From Sulfopaludibacter sp035551455 (GTDB taxonomy: Bacteria; Acidobacteriota; Terriglobia; Bryobacterales; Bryobacteraceae): a stretch of 21,079 nucleotides of DNA. The notes beneath the pieces are model-generated. The model ran no database searches. It was not told the DNA's origin and saw only the letters and a program-made list of their open reading frames with translations. A program made the position numbers and the translations under genes. Of the stretch, positions 1 through 8,481 are shown piece by piece. The number at the start of each line of letters is the position of its first letter. The stretch's first letter is position 1. The stretch is taken from contig DASZMZ010000228.1 of assembly GCA_035551455.1 (NCBI GenBank), positions 1 through 21,079 on the forward strand, given 5' to 3'.

Positions 1-1368
1 AAACGGCACCTTGCGAAAACCGAAGAACATCAGTTCCATCAGCAGCACGGAAACAGTGACTCCGAACACCAGGTAAAACAGGGCCTCCGGCCAGGGGAAG
101 AACGCAAACTCCACCGGTGCCAGCAGCGCAAACAACGGCGCGACGGCGCAGATCAGGACCCATTTCCGCATAGCCGCCAGATATTCGCGGGCGTGATTGG
201 TTTCGCTGATCTGGAAGGCCCAATTGCCGCGCAGCTCCGAGGGGAAGTTGAAAGCCGCGCGCAACGCCGAAATCAGTATGAAAGAAAGCGTGAGTGACAG
301 CCGCAGGGGACTGGACCGGTCTCCGCCCAGCGTCAACACGGCGATGGCGCCGCCCACTCCAGCATAGGACGCAAGAAACAGGCGGTGCTTCATACTGCGT
401 GTGATGGTCTGATTGATGAAGTGGAAAACCGCGTGTTGCAGCGGGTGCTTGAGAATGTACCGGTCGACCAGGCGGGAGGCAACACCGCTCAGCCTCCCCG
501 GACCCTTCGGACTGGGCTGCGGAGCTTCCAGCACTTTACGCGCATGACGCCGGTAACCAGGCAAATAAGTCGCCAGAAACATCAGAGTGACTCCCGCCAG
601 CGCGCGCATCGCCAGCCGGCCTAACTCGCGGAGTTCGGGATTCTTCACCGCCGGGCGGAGCAGTTCGTAAAAACCGGCAAACCAGTATCCCGGCCAGTAG
701 TAAACCAGCGGACTATGCCGCTGCATCAGACCCTGGAATTTCTCGGCCATCATGGGCGAGAGGAACAGCAGCATCACCAGACCTCCCATCAACAGCGTCT
801 GCAATGCCATCGAAACTTTCCGGAATACCTCCGACGGCAGCACGGTGACCAGCACCCCCTGCACCGCGGCCATCGCCAGCGCCGCAAAGAGGCCGCTCAG
901 CACCACCGTCACCACGTGCGCCGCCATGATGCCGAACAGGTCCTTGCCGCCGTCGATACCGCCCCACAACAGAATGGAGAAAAAATTCACGTCCACCAGG
1001 AACATACCCAGAAACATTCCCAGAGCCAGAGCCTTGGTGAGGAACAACGTGGAGAGCGAGACCGGCAGCGGCGTCAGCACTTGATAATCGCGCCGATCGG
1101 GAAACAGAGCGTCCCACTCAAACACCACGATGAAACCCATGATGATCATGGAAAAGGAAACGAAGAAGCAGCGGATCAACACCAGACTCCAGCCGCGAAA
1201 CGTGAGTAGTTGAAACAGCAGGACGATGAAGCCGCCCGGCGCGGCCAGGAATCCCAAAGTCTGAATGATATTGGCCTCAGGCTCTCCCTGCGGCGAAAGC
1301 GATTCTGTGTCGAAGAAGCGCCCGAAGAAGTGGCGCACCAAAGCCCGCCAAAGACTCTCGCGATTCAT
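1..1368 (-). CDS. Polytopic membrane protein, ABC-2-type permease-like (partial, C-terminus off the left edge)
   Basis: An uninterrupted minus-strand frame of 456 codons runs from ATG at 1368-1366 to the window edge with no stop, so the C-terminus is missing. The N-terminus reads MNRESLWRALVRHFFGRFFD. I count about ten hydrophobic stretches, for example around residues 28-48, 54-75, 100-125, 135-160 and 170-190, with more in the second half, so it is an integral inner-membrane protein without a cleavable signal. A short segment after the second hydrophobic stretch, FPDRRDYQVLTPLPVS, resembles the cytoplasmic 'DRRD..L..LPVS' element of ABC-2-type permeases, where a short hydrophilic segment precedes the next helix. 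That suggests the membrane half of an exporter whose ATPase would lie beyond the edge, but this is inference and no ATP-binding motif is visible. It is divergent from the ADOP permease across 52 nt. Being a gene is near certain; its function is not. Confidence 0.85.
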   Translation of the reverse strand, partial: MNRESLWRALVRHFFGRFFDTESLSPQGEPEANIIQTLGFLAAPGGFIVLLFQLLTFRGWSLVLIRCFFVSFSMIIMGFIVVFEWDALFPDRRDYQVLTPLPVSLSTLFLTKALALGMFLGMFLVDVNFFSILLWGGIDGGKDLFGIMAAHVVTVVLSGLFAALAMAAVQGVLVTVLPSEVFRKVSMALQTLLMGGLVMLLFLSPMMAEKFQGLMQRHSPLVYYWPGYWFAGFYELLRPAVKNPELRELGRLAMRALAGVTLMFLATYLPGYRRHARKVLEAPQPSPKGPGRLSGVASRLVDRYILKHPLQHAVFHFINQTITRSMKHRLFLASYAGVGGAIAVLTLGGDRSSPLRLSLTLSFILISALRAAFNFPSELRGNWAFQISETNHAREYLAAMRKWVLICAVAPLFALLAPVEFAFFPWPEALFYLVFGVTVSVLLMELMFFGFRKVPF

Positions 1369-1400
1369 CGTCTTTTGACCTTGCGTTAGAGTAAGACTAC

Positions 1401-1407
1401 AAGGAGG
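1401..1407 (+). promoter_or_regulatory. Ribosome binding site (AAGGAGG) of the ADOP permease gene
   Basis: AAGGAGG is a full Shine-Dalgarno match ending 13 nt before the ATG at 1421. The spacing is longer than usual, but no other in-frame start codon with a better site lies nearby, and the protein begins with the usual ADOP N-terminus from this ATG. The site lies in a spacer of only 52 nt shared with the divergent gene. Confidence 0.7.
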
Positions 1408-1420
1408 TCCGAAAAGTTCC

Positions 1421-3883
1421 ATGCTGCAGGATCTCGCCTACGCAGTGCGCCAACTGCGGAAGCTCCCGGGATTCACCGGTCTCGTCATTCTGACCATCGC
1501 CCTGGGTATCGGGGCGAACACTGCGATTTTCAGCTGCATCAACGGCTTCCTCCGCCCGCTGCCTGCCCGGTCGCCGGAGCAATTGGTGGTCTTGGCGGCC
1601 CAAACCCAAGGCGACGAGACTGGCTTGGCTTACCGGCTTTCCTTCTCGATGCTGCAGGACCTGCGGCGCATGGGCAACCGCTTTTCGGACGTATTTGCCT
1701 TCAACACGCTGATCGGCGGCTTGACTTCCGACGGAAAAGTGACCACCTTCACCTACCAGGTGCTCAGCGGCAATACATTTTCCGCCATGGCCCTCCAACC
1801 GGCCGCCGGCCGCCTGTTCGTCCCCGGCGAAGGTGAAGTGAGCGGCTCGCCCACCAACATCGTGCTCGGCTATTCCTACTGGCAGCGGCGATTCGCCGGC
1901 GACCCGCGCGTGGTCGGCAAACAAGTCCGCATGGATGGCCTGACGGCCACCGTAATTGGAGTGGCGCCGCCGCAATTTCTCGGTCTCTACGCAGGCGCCG
2001 AGATGGATGGCTACCTGCCGCTCAATGCCCTGACGCTGCGAGGATTCACCGACGCCGCGGCGTTTTACGCTGACCGCGCTGCGCGTCCGCTCACCCTGGT
2101 GGCGCGTATGAAGCCGGGCGTAACTCTGGCGGAAGCTCAGAGTTCGGTCGATGTCATCACCCGCCAACTGGAGCGCCAGTACCCGGCCACCGATAAGGGC
2201 ATCACACTGCGCGTGATTCCCGAGCGTCTGGCCCGACCCATCCCGGTCCATTTCGTTGCGGAGCAGATTCCGCTCATCACGGCGTTCCTGCTGATTCTTT
2301 CGGGCTTGGTTCTATTGTTGGCCTGCATGAATGTGGCGAACCTGCTGCTGGTGCGCGCCGCCATGCGACAGCGGGAGATGGCGATCCGCGCGGCACTGGG
2401 TTCCGGACGCAGCCGCCTGGTCCGACAGATGCTCACCGAAAGCGGACTGCTGGCATTGCTGGGCGCCGCCGCTGGACTGGGCTTGGGAAGATGGGCCAGC
2501 TACGCCTTCATCGGCTCCATCGATCAAGGCACAAGCCTTCCCATCAAAGTGGACTTCAGCTTCGACTGGCGCGTCTTTTCGTATGCTCTGGGCGCCGCTG
2601 TCTTTACTGCCATCACGATTGGCGCTTGGCCGGCCCTGCGTGCATCGCAGACGAATGCCGGCGCGGTGCTGCACGATGGCGCCCGCGGCAGCGGTGGGGC
2701 AGGCAGACAGCGGGTCCGCAGCTTGCTGGTGGTGGCTCAGGTGGCCGGGTCGCTGACCCTGCTGATTGTCGCCGGGCTCTTTGTACGCAGTCTGGAGCGG
2801 GCGCAGCGGATGAACCTGGGCTTCGATCCGCATCACGTACTGAACGCCCGCATGAACCCACGCGACGCAGGCTATAGCGAACTGCGATCCAGGGAGTTCT
2901 ATCGCGAACTGGAGCGCCGCATCCGCGAGGTCCCCGGTGTGCAAGCCGCCAGCTTCGCCTTCAGCGCGCCGCTGGGTTACATCAACGATGGCGAGAAAAT
3001 CTATCTGGAAAGTAAGCCGCTGCCGGTGGGAGAGCAGCCGCCCACGGCCGGAATGAATCCCGTGGATCGCGATTACTTCGATGTGATGCGCATTCCGATT
3101 GTGCGCGGGCGCGCCTTTACGGATGCCGACACCGAAGCTGCGACGCGAGTGGCCATCGTCAACCAGACTATGGCGTCACGCTTCTGGCCCAATGAAGAGG
3201 CGCTCGGCAAGCGATTTCGCATTGAACCGGACGGTCCGCTCTGGCAGGTCGTGGGGGTGGCCCGCGACAGTAAATATCTGGTGGTCTTCGAGAATCCTCT
3301 GCCCTACTTCTATCTGCCGCTGGAGCAGCATTTTTTCTTTATGCGCGTGCTTCAGGTGCGCACCGCGGTGCCGCCGGAAGCCCTGCGCGGACGCGTGGAG
3401 CAGGAGATTCGCCGCCTCGATCCCGACATCCCGATCGCCGACCTGCAAACCATGGATCAGTCCCTGCAGGGTTTCATGGGCTTTATGATGTTTCGCATGG
3501 GCGCGCAGCAAGCCGGCGCCATGGGCCTGCTTGGGCTGATTCTGGCGGTGATCGGCGTCTACGGCGTGGTGTCCTACGGAGCCAGCCAGCGAATACGCGA
3601 GATTGGAATTCGGATGGCGCTGGGCGCCGAGCCCCGCGACGTTGCCAAACTGGTGCTGGGACAGGGCGTGCGCCTGGTCTTCGCCGGAATTGCCACGGGT
3701 CTGCTTGGCGCGGTGGCCGTGAGCCGCCTGGCGGGGCGCATCCTCTTCCTCATTTCCACTACCGATCCGATGACCTTCGGATTGGTCAGCCTGCTGCTGG
3801 CCGGAATCGCGTTATACGCCTGTTATATTCCGGCGCGCCGCGCCATGCGAGTGGACCCGATGGTCGCCCTGCGGCACGAGTAG
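1421..3883 (+). CDS. ADOP-family (MacB/FtsX-like) ABC transporter permease
   Basis: The 820-residue protein has the layout of the acidobacterial duplicated orphan permease family: two MacB-like periplasmic core domains alternating with two FtsX permease domains. Visible marks are the N-terminus MLQDLAYAVRQLRKLPGF, the first helix around 20-40 containing LGIGANTAIFS, the first FtsX unit at about 285-407 with NLLLVRAAMRQREMAIRAAL, another helix at about 434-455, the second FtsX unit from about 697 with REIGIRMALGA near 726, and the C-terminal ending RRAMRVDPMVALRHE. The length (about 800-880 in the family) is complete. These permeases act in the inner membrane; MacB relatives move peptides, antibiotics or lipoproteins or transmit force to the periplasm, but substrates of ADOP members are mostly unknown. 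No ATPase gene is adjacent, which is normal for these orphan permeases. The gene ends 4 nt from the convergent amidohydrolase gene. Confidence 0.93.
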   Translation: MLQDLAYAVRQLRKLPGFTGLVILTIALGIGANTAIFSCINGFLRPLPARSPEQLVVLAAQTQGDETGLAYRLSFSMLQDLRRMGNRFSDVFAFNTLIGGLTSDGKVTTFTYQVLSGNTFSAMALQPAAGRLFVPGEGEVSGSPTNIVLGYSYWQRRFAGDPRVVGKQVRMDGLTATVIGVAPPQFLGLYAGAEMDGYLPLNALTLRGFTDAAAFYADRAARPLTLVARMKPGVTLAEAQSSVDVITRQLERQYPATDKGITLRVIPERLARPIPVHFVAEQIPLITAFLLILSGLVLLLACMNVANLLLVRAAMRQREMAIRAALGSGRSRLVRQMLTESGLLALLGAAAGLGLGRWASYAFIGSIDQGTSLPIKVDFSFDWRVFSYALGAAVFTAITIGAWPALRASQTNAGAVLHDGARGSGGAGRQRVRSLLVVAQVAGSLTLLIVAGLFVRSLERAQRMNLGFDPHHVLNARMNPRDAGYSELRSREFYRELERRIREVPGVQAASFAFSAPLGYINDGEKIYLESKPLPVGEQPPTAGMNPVDRDYFDVMRIPIVRGRAFTDADTEAATRVAIVNQTMASRFWPNEEALGKRFRIEPDGPLWQVVGVARDSKYLVVFENPLPYFYLPLEQHFFFMRVLQVRTAVPPEALRGRVEQEIRRLDPDIPIADLQTMDQSLQGFMGFMMFRMGAQQAGAMGLLGLILAVIGVYGVVSYGASQRIREIGIRMALGAEPRDVAKLVLGQGVRLVFAGIATGLLGAVAVSRLAGRILFLISTTDPMTFGLVSLLLAGIALYACYIPARRAMRVDPMVALRHE

Positions 3884-3887
3884 CCGG

Positions 3888-5732
3888 CTAATACAACTTG
3901 ACGTTATCCAGTTCGAGCCATGCGCCCGCACCGGCGGCCGCGGAAAGCTCGAAGAGCAGCGAGCGCGCATCGTTCCGCGTCCAGGCTCCCGCATCGGCAG
4001 CGCGGCGCTGCAGACTGGCGAAGGGAATGCGGACGGTCTGCCACTCGCCCGTGACAGAGAAGGGCGCCAGGTACGGATCCGGCGCGCGCACCCCGTAGCT
4101 ATTGACGATCAACCGATAGGCGCCCTCGCCGCGCGCATCGAACGAAAGGCCGGTGAACTGCGTCAGGTCGGCCAGTTCGACAGCGCCGGGCGTCAGCGGA
4201 AATTCCATGCGGACAAACGGCCTGTCTTTCGCCGCCATCTGCGCCTGAACCATCAGCGCGTGGTCTCCGCCGGCGCGCACAATCGGCTGGAACATCATGG
4301 TGGAATGGTCCACCCCGGCATCGGTGCCATTCACGCGCAGAGTGCCGATCTGCGTATGCCCGTCGGTACGCTCCATATCGTCGATCAGCGCCGCCACACG
4401 GCGGGCCGGCAGCACGGTCTGCGCGGGCGCCTGAATCGCGGCCTCCAGTTTGCGCGGATCGAATTCCATGCCGTTCAGAAAGACGCGGCGGGTCTTTTCG
4501 ATGTCGGCGATCTTCTCGTCGGGCCGTCCATCGATCAACACCAGGTCCGCCACTTTCCCCGGTGCAATGGCGCCGCGCTGATCTTCCACACCCAACGCCC
4601 GAGCGCTCATCGTGGTGCCTGCGGAGATGGCCTGCAGCGGCGTCATGCCTGCCTCCACCAGCAATTCCAGTTCGTGCAGCGCGGCGAATCCGTGGAACGT
4701 GCCGGCCATTCCTGCATCCGTGCCCGCCGCCACCGGAACACCGGCCTCATTCAGGCGATGCACGTTGGCCAGCAGATTCTGCCAGCGCCGCTGGCGAGCC
4801 TCATTGGGTGCCGCCGGTGCCGTGCGTGGAGCGGCAGCGCGCGCCGTCGCCTCGCGAGACGCTGGATCCAGCAGCGCCAGCACGCGTTCCGACAAATTCC
4901 CCAACTGGTGCGATTCGTAAACGGCCAGCGTGGAAACGTAGAAAGTGCCGTGCGCCTTCAGCAGCCCGATTAGTTCGGCATCCACGGGAGCATCGCCGAT
5001 GCCGTGCACCAGTACATCGACTCCTGCCCTCGCCGCGATCTTGGCGCCCGCCAGAGTCACTGTGTGCGTGAAGACTTTGATCTTCGCCGAATGCGCATCG
5101 CTGACAATTGCCGCCAGAGTCTCCTCATTCATGCTGGAAAGGTCCGGCGCGGAACCATAGCGCCAGCCGTCGGTGAAGACTTTGATCACGTCCGGCCGAT
5201 ACGCCAGCACGCTCCGCATCTGCGAGTGCGCCTGTTCGGGAGTAGCGGCCACGTACGTCATGAAGTCGCCCCAACCCGCCTCCGTGCCATGCCCGCCGGG
5301 CGTACTCAGACGGATCGCCATGTTGACGTGCGGCCCAAGAACCGTGCCGTTGTCCAGCAGCCGGTGCATGGGCGCGATCATCTCGGCGCTGGTGGAATAG
5401 TCGTTCACCGTGGTGATGCCGCAGGCCAGATAGGCCTTCAGATTCTTGCCCCAATCGCCCGATACGCCGTTGGCGGCCGACGCCGTGAGGTGCGTATGCA
5501 GGTCGAAAAGTCCGGGGATCAGCGTCTGTCCCGCGGCGTCGATGATTCGGGCGCCGGCGGGCGCGGCCGCATCGGTACTCACCGTTTCGATGCGCGAGCC
5601 GCGAATCACCACCGTCAGATTGCGGGCCGCGGAACCGGTCCCATCCACCACACGCGCGCCCCGAATCACAATCACGTCCGATTGCGCCCAAGCCGTCAAG
5701 GCCAGGCAGAGGAGAAGGGCGGTGCGTCTCAT
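3888..5732 (-). CDS. Secreted imidazolonepropionase-like amidohydrolase with C-terminal CIA30-like domain
   Basis: A 614-residue protein on the minus strand. Residues 1-17 (MRRTALLLCLALTAWAQ) form a signal peptide, so it acts outside the cytoplasm. Residues about 20-430 are a metal-dependent amidohydrolase: the outer beta-sandwich start, HxH at H79/H81, a candidate carboxylated lysine K184 (in DVIKVFTDG), metal histidines H223 and H243, and the catalytic aspartate D339 in GTDAG, followed by the usual 'G.IAPGKVADLVLIDG' segment near 388-402. Residues about 446-614 (opening IDDMERTDG and closing LELDNVKLY) resemble the CIA30/galactose-binding-like beta-sandwich that occurs as an accessory domain in bacterial secreted enzymes. 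Relatives hydrolyse cyclic amides, dipeptides or related ring substrates; the substrate here cannot be read. AAAGGAT lies just upstream of the ATG, supporting the start. The gene is divergent from the GH116 gene by 24 nt and convergent with the ADOP gene by 4 nt. Confidence 0.88.
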   Translation of the reverse strand: MRRTALLLCLALTAWAQSDVIVIRGARVVDGTGSAARNLTVVIRGSRIETVSTDAAAPAGARIIDAAGQTLIPGLFDLHTHLTASAANGVSGDWGKNLKAYLACGITTVNDYSTSAEMIAPMHRLLDNGTVLGPHVNMAIRLSTPGGHGTEAGWGDFMTYVAATPEQAHSQMRSVLAYRPDVIKVFTDGWRYGSAPDLSSMNEETLAAIVSDAHSAKIKVFTHTVTLAGAKIAARAGVDVLVHGIGDAPVDAELIGLLKAHGTFYVSTLAVYESHQLGNLSERVLALLDPASREATARAAAPRTAPAAPNEARQRRWQNLLANVHRLNEAGVPVAAGTDAGMAGTFHGFAALHELELLVEAGMTPLQAISAGTTMSARALGVEDQRGAIAPGKVADLVLIDGRPDEKIADIEKTRRVFLNGMEFDPRKLEAAIQAPAQTVLPARRVAALIDDMERTDGHTQIGTLRVNGTDAGVDHSTMMFQPIVRAGGDHALMVQAQMAAKDRPFVRMEFPLTPGAVELADLTQFTGLSFDARGEGAYRLIVNSYGVRAPDPYLAPFSVTGEWQTVRIPFASLQRRAADAGAWTRNDARSLLFELSAAAGAGAWLELDNVKLY

Positions 5733-5756
5733 GATCCTTTATGTTATTACTTCACC

Positions 5757-8429
5757 ATGAAGAAACCGGGACGCCGTGGATTTCTGAAGAGCGTGGCCTT
5801 GGCCAGTGGAGCCGCCGCCAGTGCCGACGCGCAGACCGCCGCGCGCCCTGCCGCTCCTGCCGCCACCGCAGTGCCGTGCGAAGACGGGCTGACTTCCGTC
5901 GCGTATCCTCGCCGCTTCACCGGCCGCAAGTTGGGCATGATCGCGTTTCCCTTGGGAGGCATGGGCGCGGGTTCCATCGCGCTGGGCGGACGCGGCCAAC
6001 TGCGCGATTGGGAAATATTCAATCGCTCGGAAAAGGGCAAGTCCCCCACCTATGCCTTCCCCGCCATCTGGGTTCAAGCCGGCGACGCCAAGCCCGTGGC
6101 GCACGTGCTGGAGGGACGCATTGTGGCGCCCTTCGAAGGCCGCAGCGGACTCGGCGCCGATAACGCGCCCGGCCTGTCCCGCCTCGAAAGCGTCGTGTTC
6201 ACCGGCGAATATCCCCTGGCCACCGTAGCCTTCCACGATCCTCAACTGCCCGTGGACGTGACTCTGGAGGCCTTCTCGCCCTTCGTCCCCCTGGACGTCG
6301 AAGGCTCCGGCCTGCCCGTCGCCGTGATGCGCTATCGCGTGCGCAATCCCGGAAAAGCGCCGGCCAAGGTCGCGATTTCTTTCGCCATCGATAATCCGGT
6401 GATTGCCGAAGGCAGCGCAGCCAATGCCTCCGGCGCCACGCGCGTGAACGATTTCAAAACGTCCGACGGACTGGCCGGCCTCTTCATGCACAACTCGTCA
6501 CTGGACGCCGCGGCCCCCCGCGCCGGCTCTTTCGCCCTTTGTGTTATGGACCCTGCGGCAGGCCGCGTCAGTCACCTGAGCGGCTGGCCCAAGGCGAAAT
6601 GGTGGACCAGTCCCCTTCTGTACTGGGACGATTTTTCCAAAGACGGCGAACTCGGCCCCGACCCGGCGGACCACAACGGCGTGGGCTCGCTGTGCCTGCA
6701 GCGCACCATCGCCGGCGGTGCGGAGACCGAGTTCACCTTCCTGCTGGCCTGGCACTTTCCCAATCGCACGCCGGCGCGCATGGGCTGGAACTCCGACACC
6801 GGCTTCGGCGAAACCGTGATCGGCAATTACTACTCGCGCCGCTTCGGCGACGCCTGGCAGGCCGCGCAATATGCCGCCCAGAAACTCCCGGAACTGGAAG
6901 AACGCATGCGCCAGTTCCTCACCGCCATGCGCGAGACCACACTGCCCCCGGCCGTGAGAGAAGCGGCCATGGCCAACGCCTCCACGCTCGCCTCCACCAC
7001 GTGCTTCCGCACGGAAGACGGCCGCTTCTTCGGCTGGGAGGGCTCGGGCTGCTGCCACGGCAATTGCGACCACGTCTGGAATTACGAAACCACCACGCAC
7101 CACCTGTTCCCCGCCATGGCCCGCTCCATGCGCGAGACCCATCTGGAACTCTCGGCGAAGTTGGATGGCGCAATGCCCATCCGCGTGAATCTGCCCCTGG
7201 AACATCAGACCGGCGGCGCCGCGGCGGCCGATGGCCAAATGGGCCAGGTCGTGAAAGCCTACTTCGACTGGCAGCTTTCCGGCGACAACGAGTGGCTTCG
7301 CAAGTGGTGGCCCGAGATCAAAAAGGCGCTCGAATTCGCCTGGGTCCCCGGCGGTTGGGATGCCGACCGTGACGGTGTCTTCGAAGGCGTGCAGCACAAC
7401 ACCTACGACGTGGAATTCTACGGGCCAAACCCCATGTGCGGCATCTACTACCTGGCCGCCCTCCGCGCCGGTGAGGAGATGGCGCGCGCCATGAGCGATA
7501 CTGCCGCCGCAGCCGAATATCGCAAACTCTTCGAACAGGGCCAGAAGTGGATCGACGAGCATTTATTCAATGGCGAATACTACGTGCAGCAGGTGCGCGG
7601 AGTCGCGAAGGACCAAATCGCCAAGGGACTGATCGCCGGCATGGGGTCGGAAGACACGGCCCATCCCGATTACCAATTGGGCGATGGCTGCCTGGTGGAT
7701 CAACTGGTGGGTCAGCATGCCGCCGAATATGCCGGACTCGGCCCACTGGTGAGCCTCGACCACATCCACAAGACGCTCCAATCCATCTACAAGTACAACT
7801 ACAAGCGGACCATGGCCCACCACGATAACGTCCAGCGCACCTTCGCATTGAACGACGAGGCCGCGCTCGTGATCTGCGACTACGGCAAGGGCACGCGTCC
7901 GCAGGTGCCCTTCCCCTATTTCGCCGAAGTGATGACCGGCTTCGAGTATTCCGCCGCCATGCTGATGCTGGCGTACGGCATGGTGAAAGAGGGCGTGGAC
8001 TGTATCGAGAACATCCGCAAACGCTACGACGGCGAGCGGCGCAATCCGTGGGACGAAAGCGAATGCGGCCCCCATTACGCCCGCGCCATGGCCGCCTGGA
8101 CGGCCATCCCCCTGTTGAGCGGCTGGCGCTATCGCGGTCCCGAGAAGCGCCTCGCGATTACGCCGCGGACCGGCGCAGCGACCATGAAATCCTTCTGGTC
8201 CACCGGCGCTGGTTGGGGCACCTTCACCCTGCGCGAGGATGGCCTCTCGATCTCGGCGTTATACGGCACGCTGCCGCTGCAGATCGTCGAGTTAGGATCG
8301 AAGAAGGCGCTTTCGGTCTCCCTAGCCGGCCGTCCTGTACCGCATACGCTGGATCGCGCAGCGGTGCGCTTCCAGGATCCCCTGGTACTCGCCGAAGGCC
8401 AGGAGTTGAGTATTAAGCTGTCCCGATAG
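5757..8429 (+). CDS. GH116 family glucosylceramidase-like glycoside hydrolase, Tat-exported
   Basis: The 890-residue protein starts at ATG 5757, chosen because it begins directly with a twin-arginine signal (KKPGRRGFLKSVALASG) ending in an A-rich cleavage region near residue 25; the frame stays open further upstream but that part is antisense to the amidohydrolase. The GH116 N-terminal beta domain is seen in FPLGGMGAGSIALGGRGQLR, and the catalytic (alpha/alpha)6 region in GPNPMCGIYYLAAL, VMTGFEYSAAMLMLAYG and NPWDESECGPHYARAMAAW. By recalled alignment with human GBA2 and the Thermoanaerobacterium enzyme, E482 is a candidate nucleophile and D648 (in LVDQLVGQ) a candidate acid/base; their spacing of 166 is slightly longer than the roughly 150 of those enzymes, so treat both as tentative. 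Family members cleave beta-glucosides, beta-xylosides or glucosylceramide. Folded export by Tat places it in the periplasm or outside. No clear Shine-Dalgarno precedes the ATG. Confidence 0.92.
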   Translation: MKKPGRRGFLKSVALASGAAASADAQTAARPAAPAATAVPCEDGLTSVAYPRRFTGRKLGMIAFPLGGMGAGSIALGGRGQLRDWEIFNRSEKGKSPTYAFPAIWVQAGDAKPVAHVLEGRIVAPFEGRSGLGADNAPGLSRLESVVFTGEYPLATVAFHDPQLPVDVTLEAFSPFVPLDVEGSGLPVAVMRYRVRNPGKAPAKVAISFAIDNPVIAEGSAANASGATRVNDFKTSDGLAGLFMHNSSLDAAAPRAGSFALCVMDPAAGRVSHLSGWPKAKWWTSPLLYWDDFSKDGELGPDPADHNGVGSLCLQRTIAGGAETEFTFLLAWHFPNRTPARMGWNSDTGFGETVIGNYYSRRFGDAWQAAQYAAQKLPELEERMRQFLTAMRETTLPPAVREAAMANASTLASTTCFRTEDGRFFGWEGSGCCHGNCDHVWNYETTTHHLFPAMARSMRETHLELSAKLDGAMPIRVNLPLEHQTGGAAAADGQMGQVVKAYFDWQLSGDNEWLRKWWPEIKKALEFAWVPGGWDADRDGVFEGVQHNTYDVEFYGPNPMCGIYYLAALRAGEEMARAMSDTAAAAEYRKLFEQGQKWIDEHLFNGEYYVQQVRGVAKDQIAKGLIAGMGSEDTAHPDYQLGDGCLVDQLVGQHAAEYAGLGPLVSLDHIHKTLQSIYKYNYKRTMAHHDNVQRTFALNDEAALVICDYGKGTRPQVPFPYFAEVMTGFEYSAAMLMLAYGMVKEGVDCIENIRKRYDGERRNPWDESECGPHYARAMAAWTAIPLLSGWRYRGPEKRLAITPRTGAATMKSFWSTGAGWGTFTLREDGLSISALYGTLPLQIVELGSKKALSVSLAGRPVPHTLDRAAVRFQDPLVLAEGQELSIKLSR

Positions 8430-8450
8430 AACCAATGAGGCCTCCCGCGC

Positions 8451-8470
8451 ATCGGGCTCACCGATTTTTT
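8451..8470 (+). terminator. Candidate Rho-independent terminator after the GH116 gene
   Basis: ATCGG (8451-8455), a 5-base loop GCTCA, and the exact complement CCGAT (8461-8465) are followed by five T's (8466-8470), 21 nt after the GH116 stop. The stem is only 5 bp, so it is at the weak end for an intrinsic terminator, but its place between GH116 and murQ fits. It would separate the two transcription units. Confidence 0.45.
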
Positions 8471-8481
8471 CGCGGTAGTCT

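Noticed and set aside
713..1117. Minus-strand open frame of 134 codons at the left end
   Set aside because: It is on the same strand as the membrane protein at 1-1368 but in another frame; the true frame is open for 456 codons with clear transmembrane segments, while this one gives an Arg/Gly-rich chain.
1375..1403. TTGACC-N17-TACAAG as a sigma-70 promoter for the ADOP gene
   Set aside because: The -35 is good, but the -10 lacks the conserved final T and overlaps the AAGGAGG ribosome binding site, so a transcript from it would lose that site.
5004..5756. Upstream extension of the GH116 frame by about 250 codons
   Set aside because: The extension is antisense to the amidohydrolase catalytic domain; the Tat signal at ATG 5757 marks the true N-terminus.
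6498..7562. Minus-strand open frame of 354 codons opposite the GH116 gene
   Set aside because: It is a shadow of the GH116 catalytic domain frame, with no domain of its own.
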